64,000 nt of DNA from Ascarosepion bandense. Its lineage: Eukaryota > Mollusca > Cephalopoda > Sepiida > Sepiidae. Below the pieces are notes generated by a model. It made no database searches. It saw only the letters and a list, made by a program, of their open reading frames with translations, and was not told the origin of the DNA. The position numbers and the translations under genes were made by a program. Position 1 is the first letter of the stretch, and every line of letters begins with the position of its first letter. Positions 42,901 to 53,019 of this stretch are shown piece after piece. The DNA lies in NCBI GenBank assembly GCA_037127315.1, contig JBBBDQ010000224.1, forward strand, positions 7,575,001 to 7,639,000. Direction: 5' to 3'.

Positions 42901-43420
42901 TCTAACGACTCTTTCTCATCACTTTCCCTTATGTAACCCCTAACCATTCTTTCTCATCACTTTCTCCTATGTAACCCTAACCACTCTTTCTCATCATTTT
43001 CCCTTATGTCACCCCTAACCACTCTTTCTCATCACTTTCCCCTGTGTAACCCGCTAACCATTCTTTCTCATCACTTTTCCCTATGTAACCCCTAACCACT
43101 CTTTCTCATTACTTTCCTCTATGTAACCCCCTAACCACTTGTCTCATCACTTTCCCCTATGTAACCCTAAACCAGTCTTTCTCATCACTTTCCCCTATGT
43201 AACCCCGAACCACTCTTTCTCATCACTTTCCCCTATGTAACCCCCTAGCCACTCTTTCTCATCACTTTCCCCTATGTAACCCCTAACCACTCTTTCTCAT
43301 CACTTTCCCCTATGTAACCCCTAACCACTCTTTCTCATCACTTTCCCCTATGTAACCCCCCTGCGCAACAGTGGCAGTGAAATGCCTTGCTTGGGGTGAA
43401 ATGATTAAAATAAAAACAAT
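42901..43420 (+). repeat. LINE 3' tail copy 5, expanded into a 12-unit minisatellite
   Basis: From 42,902 to about 43,359 a unit of about 38 bp (ctttctcatcactttcccct then atgtaacccctaaccact) is repeated about 12 times with small changes. The last unit runs straight into the LINE tail end (ccctgcgcaacagtggcagt, then cttgcttggggtgaaatga). The unit is the pyrimidine-rich segment that occurs once in the other tail copies. Confidence 0.85.
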
Positions 43421-43436
43421 CTTAAAAATGATCTTA

Positions 43437-43437
<1 letters not shown>

Positions 43438-43467
<30 letters not shown>
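43438..43467 (+). repeat. (TAA)n microsatellite
   Basis: About nine units after the LINE tail. Confidence 0.9.
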
Positions 43468-43471
<4 letters not shown>

Positions 43472-43978
43472 TAAAATATATATAAAAAAATTAAAGACAA
43501 TAATAACACTTATAACAATAATAATAATATATAAAATATCATAGTAAGAAAGCCAACATACACTAAAATAAATATATCATATTACACTGAAAATAGAGGA
43601 AACAATAAAATTAAAATATATATACATACATACATATACACGTAACCACATATACATGAATATATGGATGCATGCCCACACATATACATTCATAAACACA
43701 CATACACCCTCATACATCCAAATGCAAATATATCTCACAAATATTTTTCATTAATATATACAAATATATACATATATAAATAAAGAACACCTAGTGAGCC
43801 AGACAGACCTACCTAGGTTTCACCTAAACGGATTGTCAGGAAAAGCTTTGGGCTACGTACTCGGTTCGAACTCTTTTGACGGATGTTCATGTACTTAGCT
43901 CTTTATTTTTTAAAACCGTTTTTTCCCTTCTTCGTAGATTCGTGGAATGTTTTTCGATACGAGTATAGTTATAATCTC

Positions 43979-43985
<7 letters not shown>
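43468..43985. other. AT-rich DNA with ATAC-type low complexity
   Basis: A 43.62-43.77 kb stretch of imperfect ACATAT repeats. A ggttcgaactc string at 43,863 resembles a B-box but has no A-box. Confidence 0.5.

Positions 43986-44023
<38 letters not shown>
43986..44023 (+). repeat. (TA)n microsatellite
   Basis: About 19 TA units. Confidence 0.95.
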
Positions 44024-44025
<2 letters not shown>

Positions 44026-44169
44026 CGCATACTCATTCACACATATACATAAAATATTACAACGTGAAATGTTATAACAAAATGATAACTATAAAAAAAA
44101 TTGGGGGGGTAAAATGTTTCAAACGTAAATTCCAGATTAAATTAATTTAAATTATAATTTTGATCTACC

Positions 44170-45375
44170 TTAATTATTTATACTTATTCTTATGCCTGCA
44201 TTAAATATCAATTCGTTTCGTGGATTAAGAAGTTTCTTTGGATTATTGTATTTGATAATATTCACTTTCTCCTCCAGGCATAAATTACATCTGTCCTTGA
44301 AGTTGTTGGGAGTGTTAGCATATTTTGTTCTTCTCCATTTGACCAGAGGACTGTAGTATCTATACAGGACTTTTTGATGTTTCAAGAAGGCATTGGAAAA
44401 TGAATGTCTGTGATTTTAAAGTTTCCAACTACCTGCTGATATCCCTCTTTTTTTGGCTAAGGTTCTCTTCTGAAAAATAGTTTCTTCATAAACAGCTTTT
44501 TCAGAATTACATCTGCCTTCAACGGGGCACTGGTTTTATTGATGCAATTGCAGGAAAGTTTATTTTCCAGTGGTTTGTTATAGAAGTTTTTAAGTACTTT
44601 ATTATTATGAAAATTAATGGTTTTGCATGTTATCGATAGTTGAATAACTAATTTTAAGAGTTTTACTGTTGAATATTTACTTAGGGCGTTATTTTTGTGG
44701 AAGTGTTTGCTAACTAAATTTTAAAAAATATTTACCTATGTTTACATTGGACAACTTGCAGAATGAAGGGTTGAACTATATTATTTTTCTTTTTCAAATT
44801 TTGCCTTTGTCTCCATTTTCAGTTTTATCATTCAATTTTTCTTGGTATAATATTCGATCTTTAAAATTACTCTTCTTAAGGGCCTCATTGTATATTATTT
44901 TATTCTCATCGATTATTTCTTTATTAAATGATAATTTATTAATTTATTAACTATTTTAGGTATTTGTTTAATGATAGATTTAGGATGATTTGAATTAACA
45001 TTAATATAGATTGGGTATTGGTTACTTTTTGGGCTGGTTGAAAGGTATTATTAAACGGGTTAAAGTTAATGGCTAAAAAATTACCAGTTTTGAGATTGGA
45101 TAAAATTTCGATTTTAAAACCTAAAATTTTAAATGTTCTAATAACTATTTTTGAATTCTAGATGTAAATGTTCCGTTACTGCTAGGGATATACATAAGGC
45201 CATCATCTCGGTAAATAACTACTTGATTAGAATCAACAAGAGAGTATATAATATATATATCCCTGATAGATCCGCAATTTGTGCTGAATCATAAGCTCCC
45301 ACTGGGACATCAAAGTTATTGTTAATACTTTTAGACCAGGTAGAATCATTGTTATCGCTAGTGTCGATCTAAGAC
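44170..45375 (-). mobile_element. Penelope-like element, YRDD clade, RT palm to GIY-YIG
   Basis: Minus-strand reading gives almost the whole second half of a PLE. VPVGAYDSAQIADLSGIYIL (about 45,320) is the block before the palm, then YRDDG with intact catalytic Asp residues (45,213-45,199). FKILGFKIE and NFLAINFNPFNNTFQP follow (to about 45,020). NKEIIDENKIIYNEALKKSN (about 44,910) is the thumb, followed by FNPSFCKLSNVNIGKYFLKF, KTLKISYSTIDNM (about 44,645) and a degenerate cysteine block NKTSAPL. CNLCLEEKVNIIKYNNPKKL with NPRNELIF (44,290-44,210) is the end of the endonuclease region. A stop after SRIQK and several frameshifts make it a pseudogene. It lies next to family G inverted repeats. 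Confidence 0.85.
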
Positions 45376-45795
45376 GTTAACTTTAACTTCCGTTCACCTT
45401 ATACTGTTCGTCCGCCTTTCCTTTCTTTTTTTCTTTTTCTTTCTCTTTTTACCATTTATGATTTTTCGATATTTTAATCTATCTTTCTTTTCTTCTTTCT
45501 TTGTTTTTTTTAATAAGGTAGGAAATGTTTTCTGTAGATTACCGTTACAAATATCTATTCTCAATATGGGCACGTGTGTGTCTGTATGTGATTATTTTCT
45601 GGATGATTTTGAATATGAACTGTTGTATCATTTGGGTCTGACGAGCAGCAAGTTTTGCTGCAAAATACGTATTAACCCTGAAATTGTGGAATATCTAAAA
45701 AATGTCTAGATTATATTACTCTGTTAATTAAATAAATAAATTTAACATTGTGTTCGTTTGTGTTCGTTTCTATTGGAATTTACCTGACTTAAATA
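45360..45795 (+). repeat. family G pLTR, right copy (plus orientation)
   Basis: Inverted partner of 42.12-42.67 kb, at the upstream side of the YRDD PLE. The two copies are about 2.7 kb apart and are the likely terminal repeats of one element, into which the LINE tail and microsatellites inserted. The 83-codon frame at 45,458-45,709 runs through it and has no known domain. Confidence 0.8.
45630..45684 (+). ncRNA. hammerhead-like motif, family G right copy
   Basis: Helix I AUUU-GGG-U pairs with A-CCC-(UG)-AAAU. Box CUGACGA (45,638-45,644). Helix II GCAGCAA/UUGCUGC is a perfect 7 bp with loop GUU (45,645-45,661), no extra base. Then AAAA where GAAA is expected (G12 to A). Palindromic ATACGTAT (45,665-45,672) and U as the cleavage base. 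One extra A is present after it. Only G12 and this A deviate from a full hammerhead. Confidence 0.6.
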
Positions 45796-45809
45796 CCAAA
45801 TATTCTACG

Positions 45810-45811
<2 letters not shown>

Positions 45812-45888
<77 letters not shown>
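45812..45888 (+). repeat. (TA)n(TG)n microsatellite
   Basis: About 21 TA then about 17 TG units. Confidence 0.95.
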
Positions 45889-45892
<4 letters not shown>

Positions 45893-46310
45893 CTATATAT
45901 ATTATCGGATGTTGTACGGGCAATATACTTTGTATTGAGCACTTTAATATCATATATATGTGGGGGGTGTATGCGTTTATGTGTGTTGGTGTGTGAGTGT
46001 ACTTGTCTATGTGTGTGTGAGTGTATATGTCTATATGTGCTTATATGTATGTGCGTGGTGTATATATACCTGTGTACGCTACTGATGCACTGACAGCAAT
46101 TATAATGAGTGTGTAAAAGAAATATCTTTGTTGATATGCTTGAGATAAGTCCCCCCTATATCTCATTGTGTGTATCGTCATAGTTGTTTATTCATACTTC
46201 TGTATTTTGTTTTGCTTTTTCTGTATGTGTACGCGCAAGCGCGGGCATATGAAAGTCAGCGCTTAACTCTATGAAAACTTTCAACATTTCCGCTTTACTT
46301 AATTAAAATA
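45889..46310. other. GT-rich and AT-rich DNA
   Basis: Low-complexity tgtgtgagtgta-type sequence to about 46,070. Nothing else. Confidence 0.5.
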
Positions 46311-46616
46311 ATGGCTACTGTAAAGTTCCGCGTGTTGAAAACCAAATTTACGGAGATATACGAAAAAATGTTCGGTCCGCGTGAAAAGCCTAATTCTATT
46401 AGACCAGTAACGACAAGTACAAACAAAAACAACGAACTAAACCGTCTGCTTTGCGACAGTAGATTTTGTCAATTTCAGAATTTGATAAAAATTATTACAT
46501 TATTCACTTTCAAAATATGCTTTTTCTTCATTCGTACGCCTTTTCTATTTGTGGTTTTATTTCGTTTTTCGTTCATTTGTTTTTTGTTTTTCTGTTTTTT
46601 TTTGTTTTTTTTTTAA
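46311..46616 (+). CDS. unrecognised short open frame
   Basis: 101 codons. The first 45 (MATVKFRVLKTKFTEIYEKM, then FGPREKPNSIRPVTT) have a normal, charged composition. The rest is a hydrophobic Phe-rich run from T-rich DNA and is unlikely to be protein. It could be a first exon, a gag/ORF1-like start, or chance. No splice site or promoter was confirmed, and I do not recognise the sequence. Confidence 0.15.
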   Translation: MATVKFRVLKTKFTEIYEKMFGPREKPNSIRPVTTSTNKNNELNRLLCDSRFCQFQNLIKIITLFTFKICFFFIRTPFLFVVLFRFSFICFLFFCFFLFFF

Positions 46617-47662
46617 CTTTTCTTTAATTTCTTTACAATGTCTAAATGGGAAAAAGAAATAACTCGAATTATCGTTTGCAGGAGATGGATGCCAGAAAGC
46701 TCATGTCGTGACAAGGAAGTCCATCAGACGCCATGTTGTCAGGTGTCATCTCTCATTATATTTTTGTTAATTAGAAGAGTTTACGGTGAAAAGCCCCGCA
46801 GTTAAAAAATGTTTTATTTGGACTGAAATAGCTGATTATTACAAAATCCCAGAGGTTTAAGATTTACAAGAGAAAAGCTTCAGCTAACATTTGTCATAGA
46901 ATATTAAAATAACTGTTACAGTCACTAAATATTCCTTCATATAGAACTTTTGTAGGAAGACAGTACACGGTGTTTACGCACAATGTAGTTTTAAGGCAGA
47001 CACCCAGGGTTGTGTTACATTTATTCATTTAATAATCTTACAGAATCATATCTGCGAACGTGCGAAAAACGTTAACCGCTTTGGAATCACTCACAACTCT
47101 ATCTCTTAATTTCAACTGACAGTGGTTCTTAGCATGACTATCAATAAAACTCTGTGTAATAACAATTTATGTACTGTCGACATAAGTCGCGAATTACAAA
47201 ATACTGGGATAAAATTGTTTCTTTACAGGTTAGTTTATAATTTCCTGGTACATTTTTTGTTGATGCTTTCTTTTTCGTAATACAAAAATCTAGGTAGCAT
47301 ACGACTAGACACACGCAACACCTATGGCAATGAAAGTTAACAATCACACTACCACAGGTATAATATTTCCTCATACCCCGTCACACATTTTCTATTTCCT
47401 AGAACAATATATTTATAATTTACCTCGCAAATTAAAGTGATATTGTCCTCCATTATAATCAAATTTATGTGTTTTTTAAACTTTTTTTAGGATTTATATC
47501 AAATGGATTTTTGATTGATATTTCAATTTAGAATAGAGGAATCCTTAATACAAACTCAAATTGATTTTTAAAAATTCAATGATATTTGGCAAATACTGAC
47601 GCACGGAATAAATGAGTGAAACATTTAATACGAAATTTTCAGAATCAGTCTTCAGGGCTGAT
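46617..47662. other. AT-rich DNA, no recognised feature
   Basis: The minus-strand frame at 47,141-47,374 has no motif. Confidence 0.5.
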
Positions 47663-47867
47663 GAAATATCTAGATAAATACTATCTTTCTACTTTATTAT
47701 TCCGTATTTTAATGTTATGTATTGCTATTTTACTAAAAATGATGGCAAAATATCTGAGAGGATTATATATATATATATATTTTGCCATCATGTTTAGTAA
47801 AATAGCAATACATAACATTAAAATACGGAATAATAAAGTAGAAACATAATATTTATCTAGATATTTC
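47663..47867. mobile_element. foldback (MITE-like) hairpin element
   Basis: Arms of about 91 and 90 bp (47,663-47,753 and 47,778-47,867) are near-perfect reverse complements around a 24-base loop containing TA repeats. The arms include acttt-attattccgtatttt and taatgttatgtattgctatt. No coding capacity. The high arm identity suggests a recent origin. A clear target duplication was not seen. Confidence 0.85.
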
Positions 47868-47870
47868 TTA

Positions 47871-47876
<6 letters not shown>

Positions 47877-47904
<28 letters not shown>
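47877..47904 (+). repeat. (TA)n microsatellite abutting PLE family A pLTR
   Basis: About 14 TA units directly before the pLTR. Confidence 0.95.
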
Positions 47905-47908
<4 letters not shown>

Positions 47909-48195
47909 CCTTGTAATTTAAAAAAATTGCGCGTTCACAAATTCCCTGCCACGTGAGCGTTAAAAAAGAAACAACGTTACGTGAGCGTTCTTAAAGAAAA
48001 TGGTAAAATCAGTTATTGCAAATTGCCTGAAGACTCTACTCATGGTAGAAACCTAGGTCTCGTAATAACTCGTTTTGCAAATGGAAAGTATTCAAAAGTT
48101 CAACAATATAATTGTACTTGACACTTTTTAGTACAAATATGCACTAGTCTAATCTTAATATGACCAGAAAATAAGTAATTAAACAATCAATATAT
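47905..48195 (+). repeat. PLE family A pLTR (upstream copy)
   Basis: It starts attccttgtaattt, contains a ttgcgcgttcac block, the ribozyme, an ataattgtac-ttgacactttt block, and ends with cttaatatgaccag. It matches 54.3-54.54 kb (minus) and 61.67-61.90 kb (plus). It lies upstream of the PLE coding relic at 48.3 kb in the same orientation. Confidence 0.8.
48011..48070 (+). ncRNA. hammerhead-like ribozyme, family A (best box)
   Basis: The outer helix I AGTTATT (48,011-48,017) pairs perfectly with AATAACT (48,064-48,070) across an internal loop. CUGAAGA is at 48,027-48,033. Helix II centres on UAC/GUA around UCAUG. GAAA is at 48,048-48,051, then the perfect palindrome ACCTAGGT (48,051-48,058) and C48,059 as the cleavage base. 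Inner helix I is shortened by mutation. The layout (long helix I with an internal loop) is that of type I hammerheads. Confidence 0.65.
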
Positions 48196-48200
48196 ATATG

Positions 48201-48226
48201 CGTGCGTGCGTGCGTGCGTGCGTGCG
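48201..48226 (+). repeat. (TGCG)n microsatellite
   Basis: About six units. Confidence 0.95.
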
Positions 48227-48309
48227 ATTTTTTCTTTTGTAGAAAATGATAGCACCGGACAACAAAAGAAAAAAATGATAGAATAAGAAAAATACTTCTT
48301 AAACTATTC

Positions 48310-49180
48310 AAACAGAAGAGCTAACCATCCAAACAGCATAATCAAACACATCTTTAAGGGAATAGAACACAGGCTATCAAAACATTCTTCCAACAAAAAT
48401 GGAACAAAATGATCAAAAGGGAAAAGTTAGGAAAATGCCTTAAAGGAATCTGACCATAAGAAAAAATTAAAATACACTCCTCAGTCAAACAAACAAACGA
48501 AAAATAAAACTAGAAATCGAACATTATCTGGTTCAACCTACCATTTAATATAGAAGTAAAATCCAAAACGGGGCAAATATTTTTTTAATTAATTAATAAA
48601 TACTTCTCAAAAACTCGGAATTAAACAAAAAGTTCAATAGGAATTCAATCAAATTAAGTTATAGCTGTACTAACAATTTAGAAAATTTCATAAAAAAAAC
48701 AAAAGGCCAGAAATATAAATAATAACGTACAAAATAATATCACTGCCAATGAATGTAACAGTAGGGACAAAAGCAAATGCCCACCTAACGGACTTTGTTA
48801 AACAGATGGGATTATTTACAAAGCAAAAACATATTTTGGGTCTACAAAAAGTATTTTTAAAAACAGATGAAACAAGCACAAATCTACATTTAATCTGGAA
48901 AATCACAACAGTTGTACCAAACTTGCTAGCCACTAAAAAAATTGTACCAAACTTGCTAGCCACTAAACTAAAATTGAAAAATGGAAAATATGTTGATATA
49001 CATGGAGTATGGTGAAAATTGCCAAACCATACAACGTTGGCGATGTATGTAGATTGTGTAAAATTTTCAATCGGAACTCTCTAAAATTTATAGTTGCTTA
49101 TAGATTAAAAAATACTCAAATTACATAACAATGAAATAGTGACGTTTTTATTATAACAATAATGGTAGTAATGCTATTAC
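48310..49180 (+). mobile_element. Penelope-like element family A, thumb to GIY-YIG (YRDD clade)
   Basis: Plus-strand reading: HPNSIIKHIFKGIEHRLSKH (about 48,320-48,380), a SNHPP-IIK-IP---E-RLS thumb block. Then KTRNRTLSGS (about 48,500), then FNRNSIKLSYSC near 48,640. The cysteine block NECNSRDKSKCPPNGLC (48,750-48,800) is followed by DGIIYKAKTYFGSTK, the start of the GIY-YIG endonuclease (IIYKA...YIGST). A decayed VGDVCRLCK end lies near 49,045. A 20-bp segment (ttgtaccaaacttgctagcc) is tandemly duplicated at 48,910-48,963. The RT palm is missing. Stops are present. Confidence 0.8.
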
Positions 49181-49944
49181 TGATATTAATTTTCCCATAG
49201 AAACAACCTATGTAATTGAAGAAATCACGACCAATGCCGTTTATCTAACAAGTGTTTAACTAAATACCTTGATTTTATGTTCTCTATCCCATTAGTAAAA
49301 AATTCAAGGGTTCCTAAATTTTTTTTATTGGATATACAATTAACCATTTAAATAAAACTTTTTTACAATCATCTCTCTTCTAATAAGGACAAATGAAATA
49401 TGACCTCATTTTCTAATTATTTTTGGATGTTAAAAGAGGAGAATAAAAAACCCAAAGTTAAATAGAAAATTCTTAAACAAGCTAAAATCTCTAGATCGGT
49501 GAACAAACCATATTTTCTCTCTCTGCAAAAAAAAAAAAAATGGAAATTATGACGTACATGAAAAGTGACATATTACTAAATCAAAGGCATGAAACTACAG
49601 TAACCTTTGAACATATTAAAGGATTAACTTTACAATCCTGCCAGTATTATTAAATCCAAGGTATGCAACTATAGCAATTGTAAATATTTTATTGTATTAA
49701 CCTTACTATCGTGATAATTTCCTCCAAATATATAATCTTTCTCCTTATGTTATTTTATCTTTATTATCTATAACTGAAACTATTTCAAATGTTTTGCGCT
49801 ACTGACATGCTTTAAAAGAATGAGTGTAAAGCTGTTTGCAAATTCGATTTTCTCGTAGTTTTGACTCGTCAAAAATCAGAATATAAGATTTTAATTAGTT
49901 AACAAAAATGATTTAGTAATGTTAATACTCGGCAATCTCTTTAC
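49181..49944. other. AT-rich DNA, no recognised feature
   Basis: A short duplication (ctatagcaa/ctacagtaacc with tactaaatc) lies near 49,570-49,690. No coding motif. Confidence 0.5.
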
Positions 49945-50345
49945 ACATGAAAAAGAGCCTTGAAGCAGTAAATATGTGGTTCTACATAAGTATGCTGAGA
50001 ATACCATGAACTAAACATGTGAGCAACGACGATATTTCAGAGAAAATGGAATCAAAAAGAACACTTAGACTTAAGATGAAAAAGATACAGTTGAAATCTT
50101 TAAGGCACATAACGCGGAAAGAAGGTTTAGAAGATTTGACACTCACAGGATATATTGAACGAAAGAGTAACAGATAAAATCAGTATTTAACCTACCTAAG
50201 AACTTGTGTAAATGCTTGGCAGAACATGAATTAGAAAAGGTAGCAAGAAAAGAAAATTTGCTATAACCTAAGAAGGACAGTAAATTGTGGAGAGTCATCA
50301 CCATATCCTGAAGAGACATGGAATATAGAAGAATACTTTTCACGT
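49945..50345 (+). mobile_element. LINE ORF2 C-terminal fragment
   Basis: Plus-strand translation reads KKSLEAVNMWFYISMLRIP, then TKHVSNDDISEKMESKRTLR, KSLRHITRKEGLEDLTLTG and AWQNMN, NCGESSP blocks. These match the C-terminal end of a widespread non-LTR family (AFEMWFYRRMLRI-WT--V-N-EVL, then F-GH--R--GLE-L-LTG). The RT is missing. The block GPD...ECELHRT of a related element is at 20.3-20.5 kb on the minus strand. Confidence 0.75.
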
Positions 50346-50437
50346 TTTTTAACATTCCAAAAGATTATTAAGGTCAAGCCAAAAATGTCTTCAACTATCC
50401 TTCTACATTATTTATACAATCTTCATTAAATCTGTAA

Positions 50438-50464
50438 TTTATCATTATTATTATTATTATTATT
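50438..50464 (+). repeat. (ATT)n microsatellite
   Basis: About nine ATT units. Confidence 0.9.
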
Positions 50465-52423
50465 GTGCTGTGTCCCTTCAAGACTTGAGTGGTCTTTCGT
50501 GTTTTTTATAGCTCTTAGTAAATTTGATCTTATTCCCACTTTCCAGTGGTTGTTCTACTAATACTTAAATAATACCTTTTCCTCTTTACGTGCCCTAAAA
50601 CATTGTATCTTTCTGATTTTTTTCTACGTGCTATTTTTGGCTTTCATTTTTCCTAAAACTTCATGGTTTAAGATTATTCGAGTTAAAGAAGACACAAATG
50701 CAAAAAAGCACAGTTGTTATGCTTCTATCGATTTATAAAATGTGATTTATCAATAATTAAACAGTAAACACTTTGTAAAAGAAAATAAGGCTATAACTAA
50801 TTAGATTGTAATACACCAAAATCTGAATAGCAAAATATAATGTTGACATACAGAAGGCACTTATCTACCTTTGGTGGATTTAAGTTACGTACGACTTCAT
50901 TCTATTTAGTGGCCCAAGCGGTAGTCAGTTTTCACTTCGTGGACAGCAACAAAACGAAAAAGTTGCTTTCATCTAGCATGGGAGAAAAGGCCCAGACTGA
51001 GGCTAAATCTGTCTCCTCCAGCAGCTTACAAGTACATGCTGCCGTTTCCATTCGGGACATAAATGAACTCGGCCCGTTTTGTATTTCAATATAAAATTTT
51101 CCGTCATCTGTTTAAACAATTCACACGTATTAAAATTTCTACACATGTTTGATTTTGATATCTCCAATTCGTAGCTCCCATTTAGGGTGTTCCACTTAGT
51201 GGCAACTATTCTATCATTTTATGCTATGTTCTTTTTTGTCGCTGTATTTTAATACCTTTACACTTAGGAATCTTAAATCGGAAATATTTTAATATATGAC
51301 TAAGTCATGTTCTGAATATCACTCGTACTTCACATTTTTAACCAAATTTTATTGACGCAAAGTTACAGCAGTAAAAATGTCTCGATTGGTGACCATATCT
51401 TCACCGTCATTTTAAATAGGTTCAATATTCGCATCGAACGATCAAACGCCTTGTGTTCACCTGTCTTCAACCTTGGCCAATGAACTCGACGAAACAGATA
51501 TTCCAGTATATGCTGAGTGGGTGAAGACACTGAAAAATTATCGCGTCAAGAAGATATGGGTGCTGAGTGAACAGACGTCACGTTAATGATGAAGAAAATA
51601 GTAGTGTTTCAATCGTCCTCCTGTTTACGTCAGTGGGGTGTCCGGTTAGCGGCAGTTGCGAAATTGAGATGATGACAAATCGTGATTGGTGTACATTACG
51701 TCGGCCAGATTGCGAAGGTGAAACCGAGAACATCGACTCAAGCGAAGTAGAATGTTAATATTAGATTGGTGGCAGAACAAGACGGAAATGAACAGGCCGA
51801 CCTCAGACCACTTGACAATTTAATTTCTCTCCAGTAATGTGTTGCCTGGCGAAAACGAGTTGATCAAATGAGTTGTAAAACCACTGGAACACTAGAGTTC
51901 AGTGACGTCCCTAGCTTTTCCAGCTTGTGTAAGGCTGAAAAATTTTCTATTAATTCATGAACGTTTTCGAAAAATTAGAGTGAGTTTCTGATTTTATAAC
52001 GGAAACGACTCTTTTATCAAAAGAACATTAAAATCAAAGGTCAGTCGCTATCTATCCTTCTTATCCTTGAGATATTCATTTCTTATCATCTCATTTTGAT
52101 TTTATATTACGCATCTCATTTATTATAACAATTTTAACAGTAACGCTCCACCTTCAATGGATCTCAAGACTTGTACTGCGTGAACATTAGTATAAAAATT
52201 TAACAATATGACTAGCATAAAAATGAACAATTTTTTCATAATCACTCAATGTATAAATATATCGCCTTAAGAAACTTTTTAAGAGTTAAGGGTTATTTCA
52301 TAGACTGTTACGACCTAAAATAGATAAAGGACTGCTCCGTTTTAATGGTGGGAAAAGACGAAAAAAATAAGATATACCAGATATGCAACTCGCGACTTTT
52401 CAAAATATTTTATGTGCTTTTTG
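50465..52423. other. unassigned DNA, partly GC-richer
   Basis: 50.85-51.95 kb is richer in GC than most of the window and has plus-strand frames at 50,840 and 51,567 without clear domains. The strings tttagggtgttccacttagtgg (near 51,183, shown in part) and ggggtgtccggttagcggca (near 51,636) resemble each other and the 32.4 kb palindrome arm loosely. It may be an old DNA transposon. Not callable. Confidence 0.3.
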
Positions 52424-52710
52424 TTATGCATTAAATATAAAATAATTAGTGTACTGGAGAAAGTTTAATATGTTTGCAATGTATTTCTTGTCTTCGAGTA
52501 AAAAATCCAATATGCATATTTTTACTGCTCTTAGGTAGAATCCGATGATGATGCTGAATTTTATTTTGTTGTTATGATAGAAATAGTAATTTATAAGTTC
52601 GATTTTTTTAACCAATTTGCGAGTTTTAAAATTATTGTTAATGCAGTGTATCTTAATATCTAGGAGGCGTAAAGAATTGTATTCATCCATTTCGTATTTG
52701 AATTCAGTTT
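52424..52710 (-). mobile_element. Penelope-like element RT thumb fragment
   Basis: Minus strand from 52,690: MDEYNSLRLLDIKIHCINNN, then FKTRKLVKKIELINYY, then IIIGFYLRAVKICILDFLL and KKYIANILNFLQYTNYF. This is the NN-L-FLDV----NNNF-TSVYRK block and the IKGLY-RA---C--EFL thumb of YVDD-clade PLEs, in one 88-codon frame without a stop. The palm lies upstream and is not present. The frame is unusually intact for this window. Confidence 0.75.
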
Positions 52711-53019
52711 TGTGTTGTTTACTCAGTTTTTGTGTTTGTATGGTTGCTCTACTAAGTTAGGTAAATCACGTGGATATATAAGAAGAGCATCATCAATTCA
52801 TCAGTATAACGGAAGTATGTTGAGTAAAATATATTGGAATACTTATTTAATAAAAATACAATATTTTATGCATATCTTTTCTGTAGGTTTTTATCTACAA
52901 GAATTTAGTTTCCAGTTTGTCATTTTTTTGCGAAAACTATAAATAAATCACAAGGCTAAACGCTATAAAACTTGGAATTTGTCACCAGAAAGAAATATTT
53001 AGGCACTGCCAATTGTATG
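52711..53019. other. AT-rich DNA, no recognised feature
   Basis: No motif seen. Confidence 0.45.

Noticed and set aside
42901..43360. Regularly spaced repeats that could suggest a CRISPR array
   Set aside because: The units are contiguous with no unique spacers and belong to a LINE 3' tail. It is a minisatellite in a eukaryotic genome.
43850..43880. ggttcgaactc string, possible tRNA T-arm
   Set aside because: No acceptor or D-arm pairing and no A-box upstream.
46311..46616. Possible first exon of a host gene (MATVKFRVLK...)
   Set aside because: Not rejected outright but kept at very low confidence. No splice donor, promoter or homologous motif could be confirmed, and the second half is T-tract translation.
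50840..51760. GC-richer stretch considered as a pogo/Tigger-type transposon
   Set aside because: Only two short strings resemble transposon ends and no transposase motif could be read in any frame.
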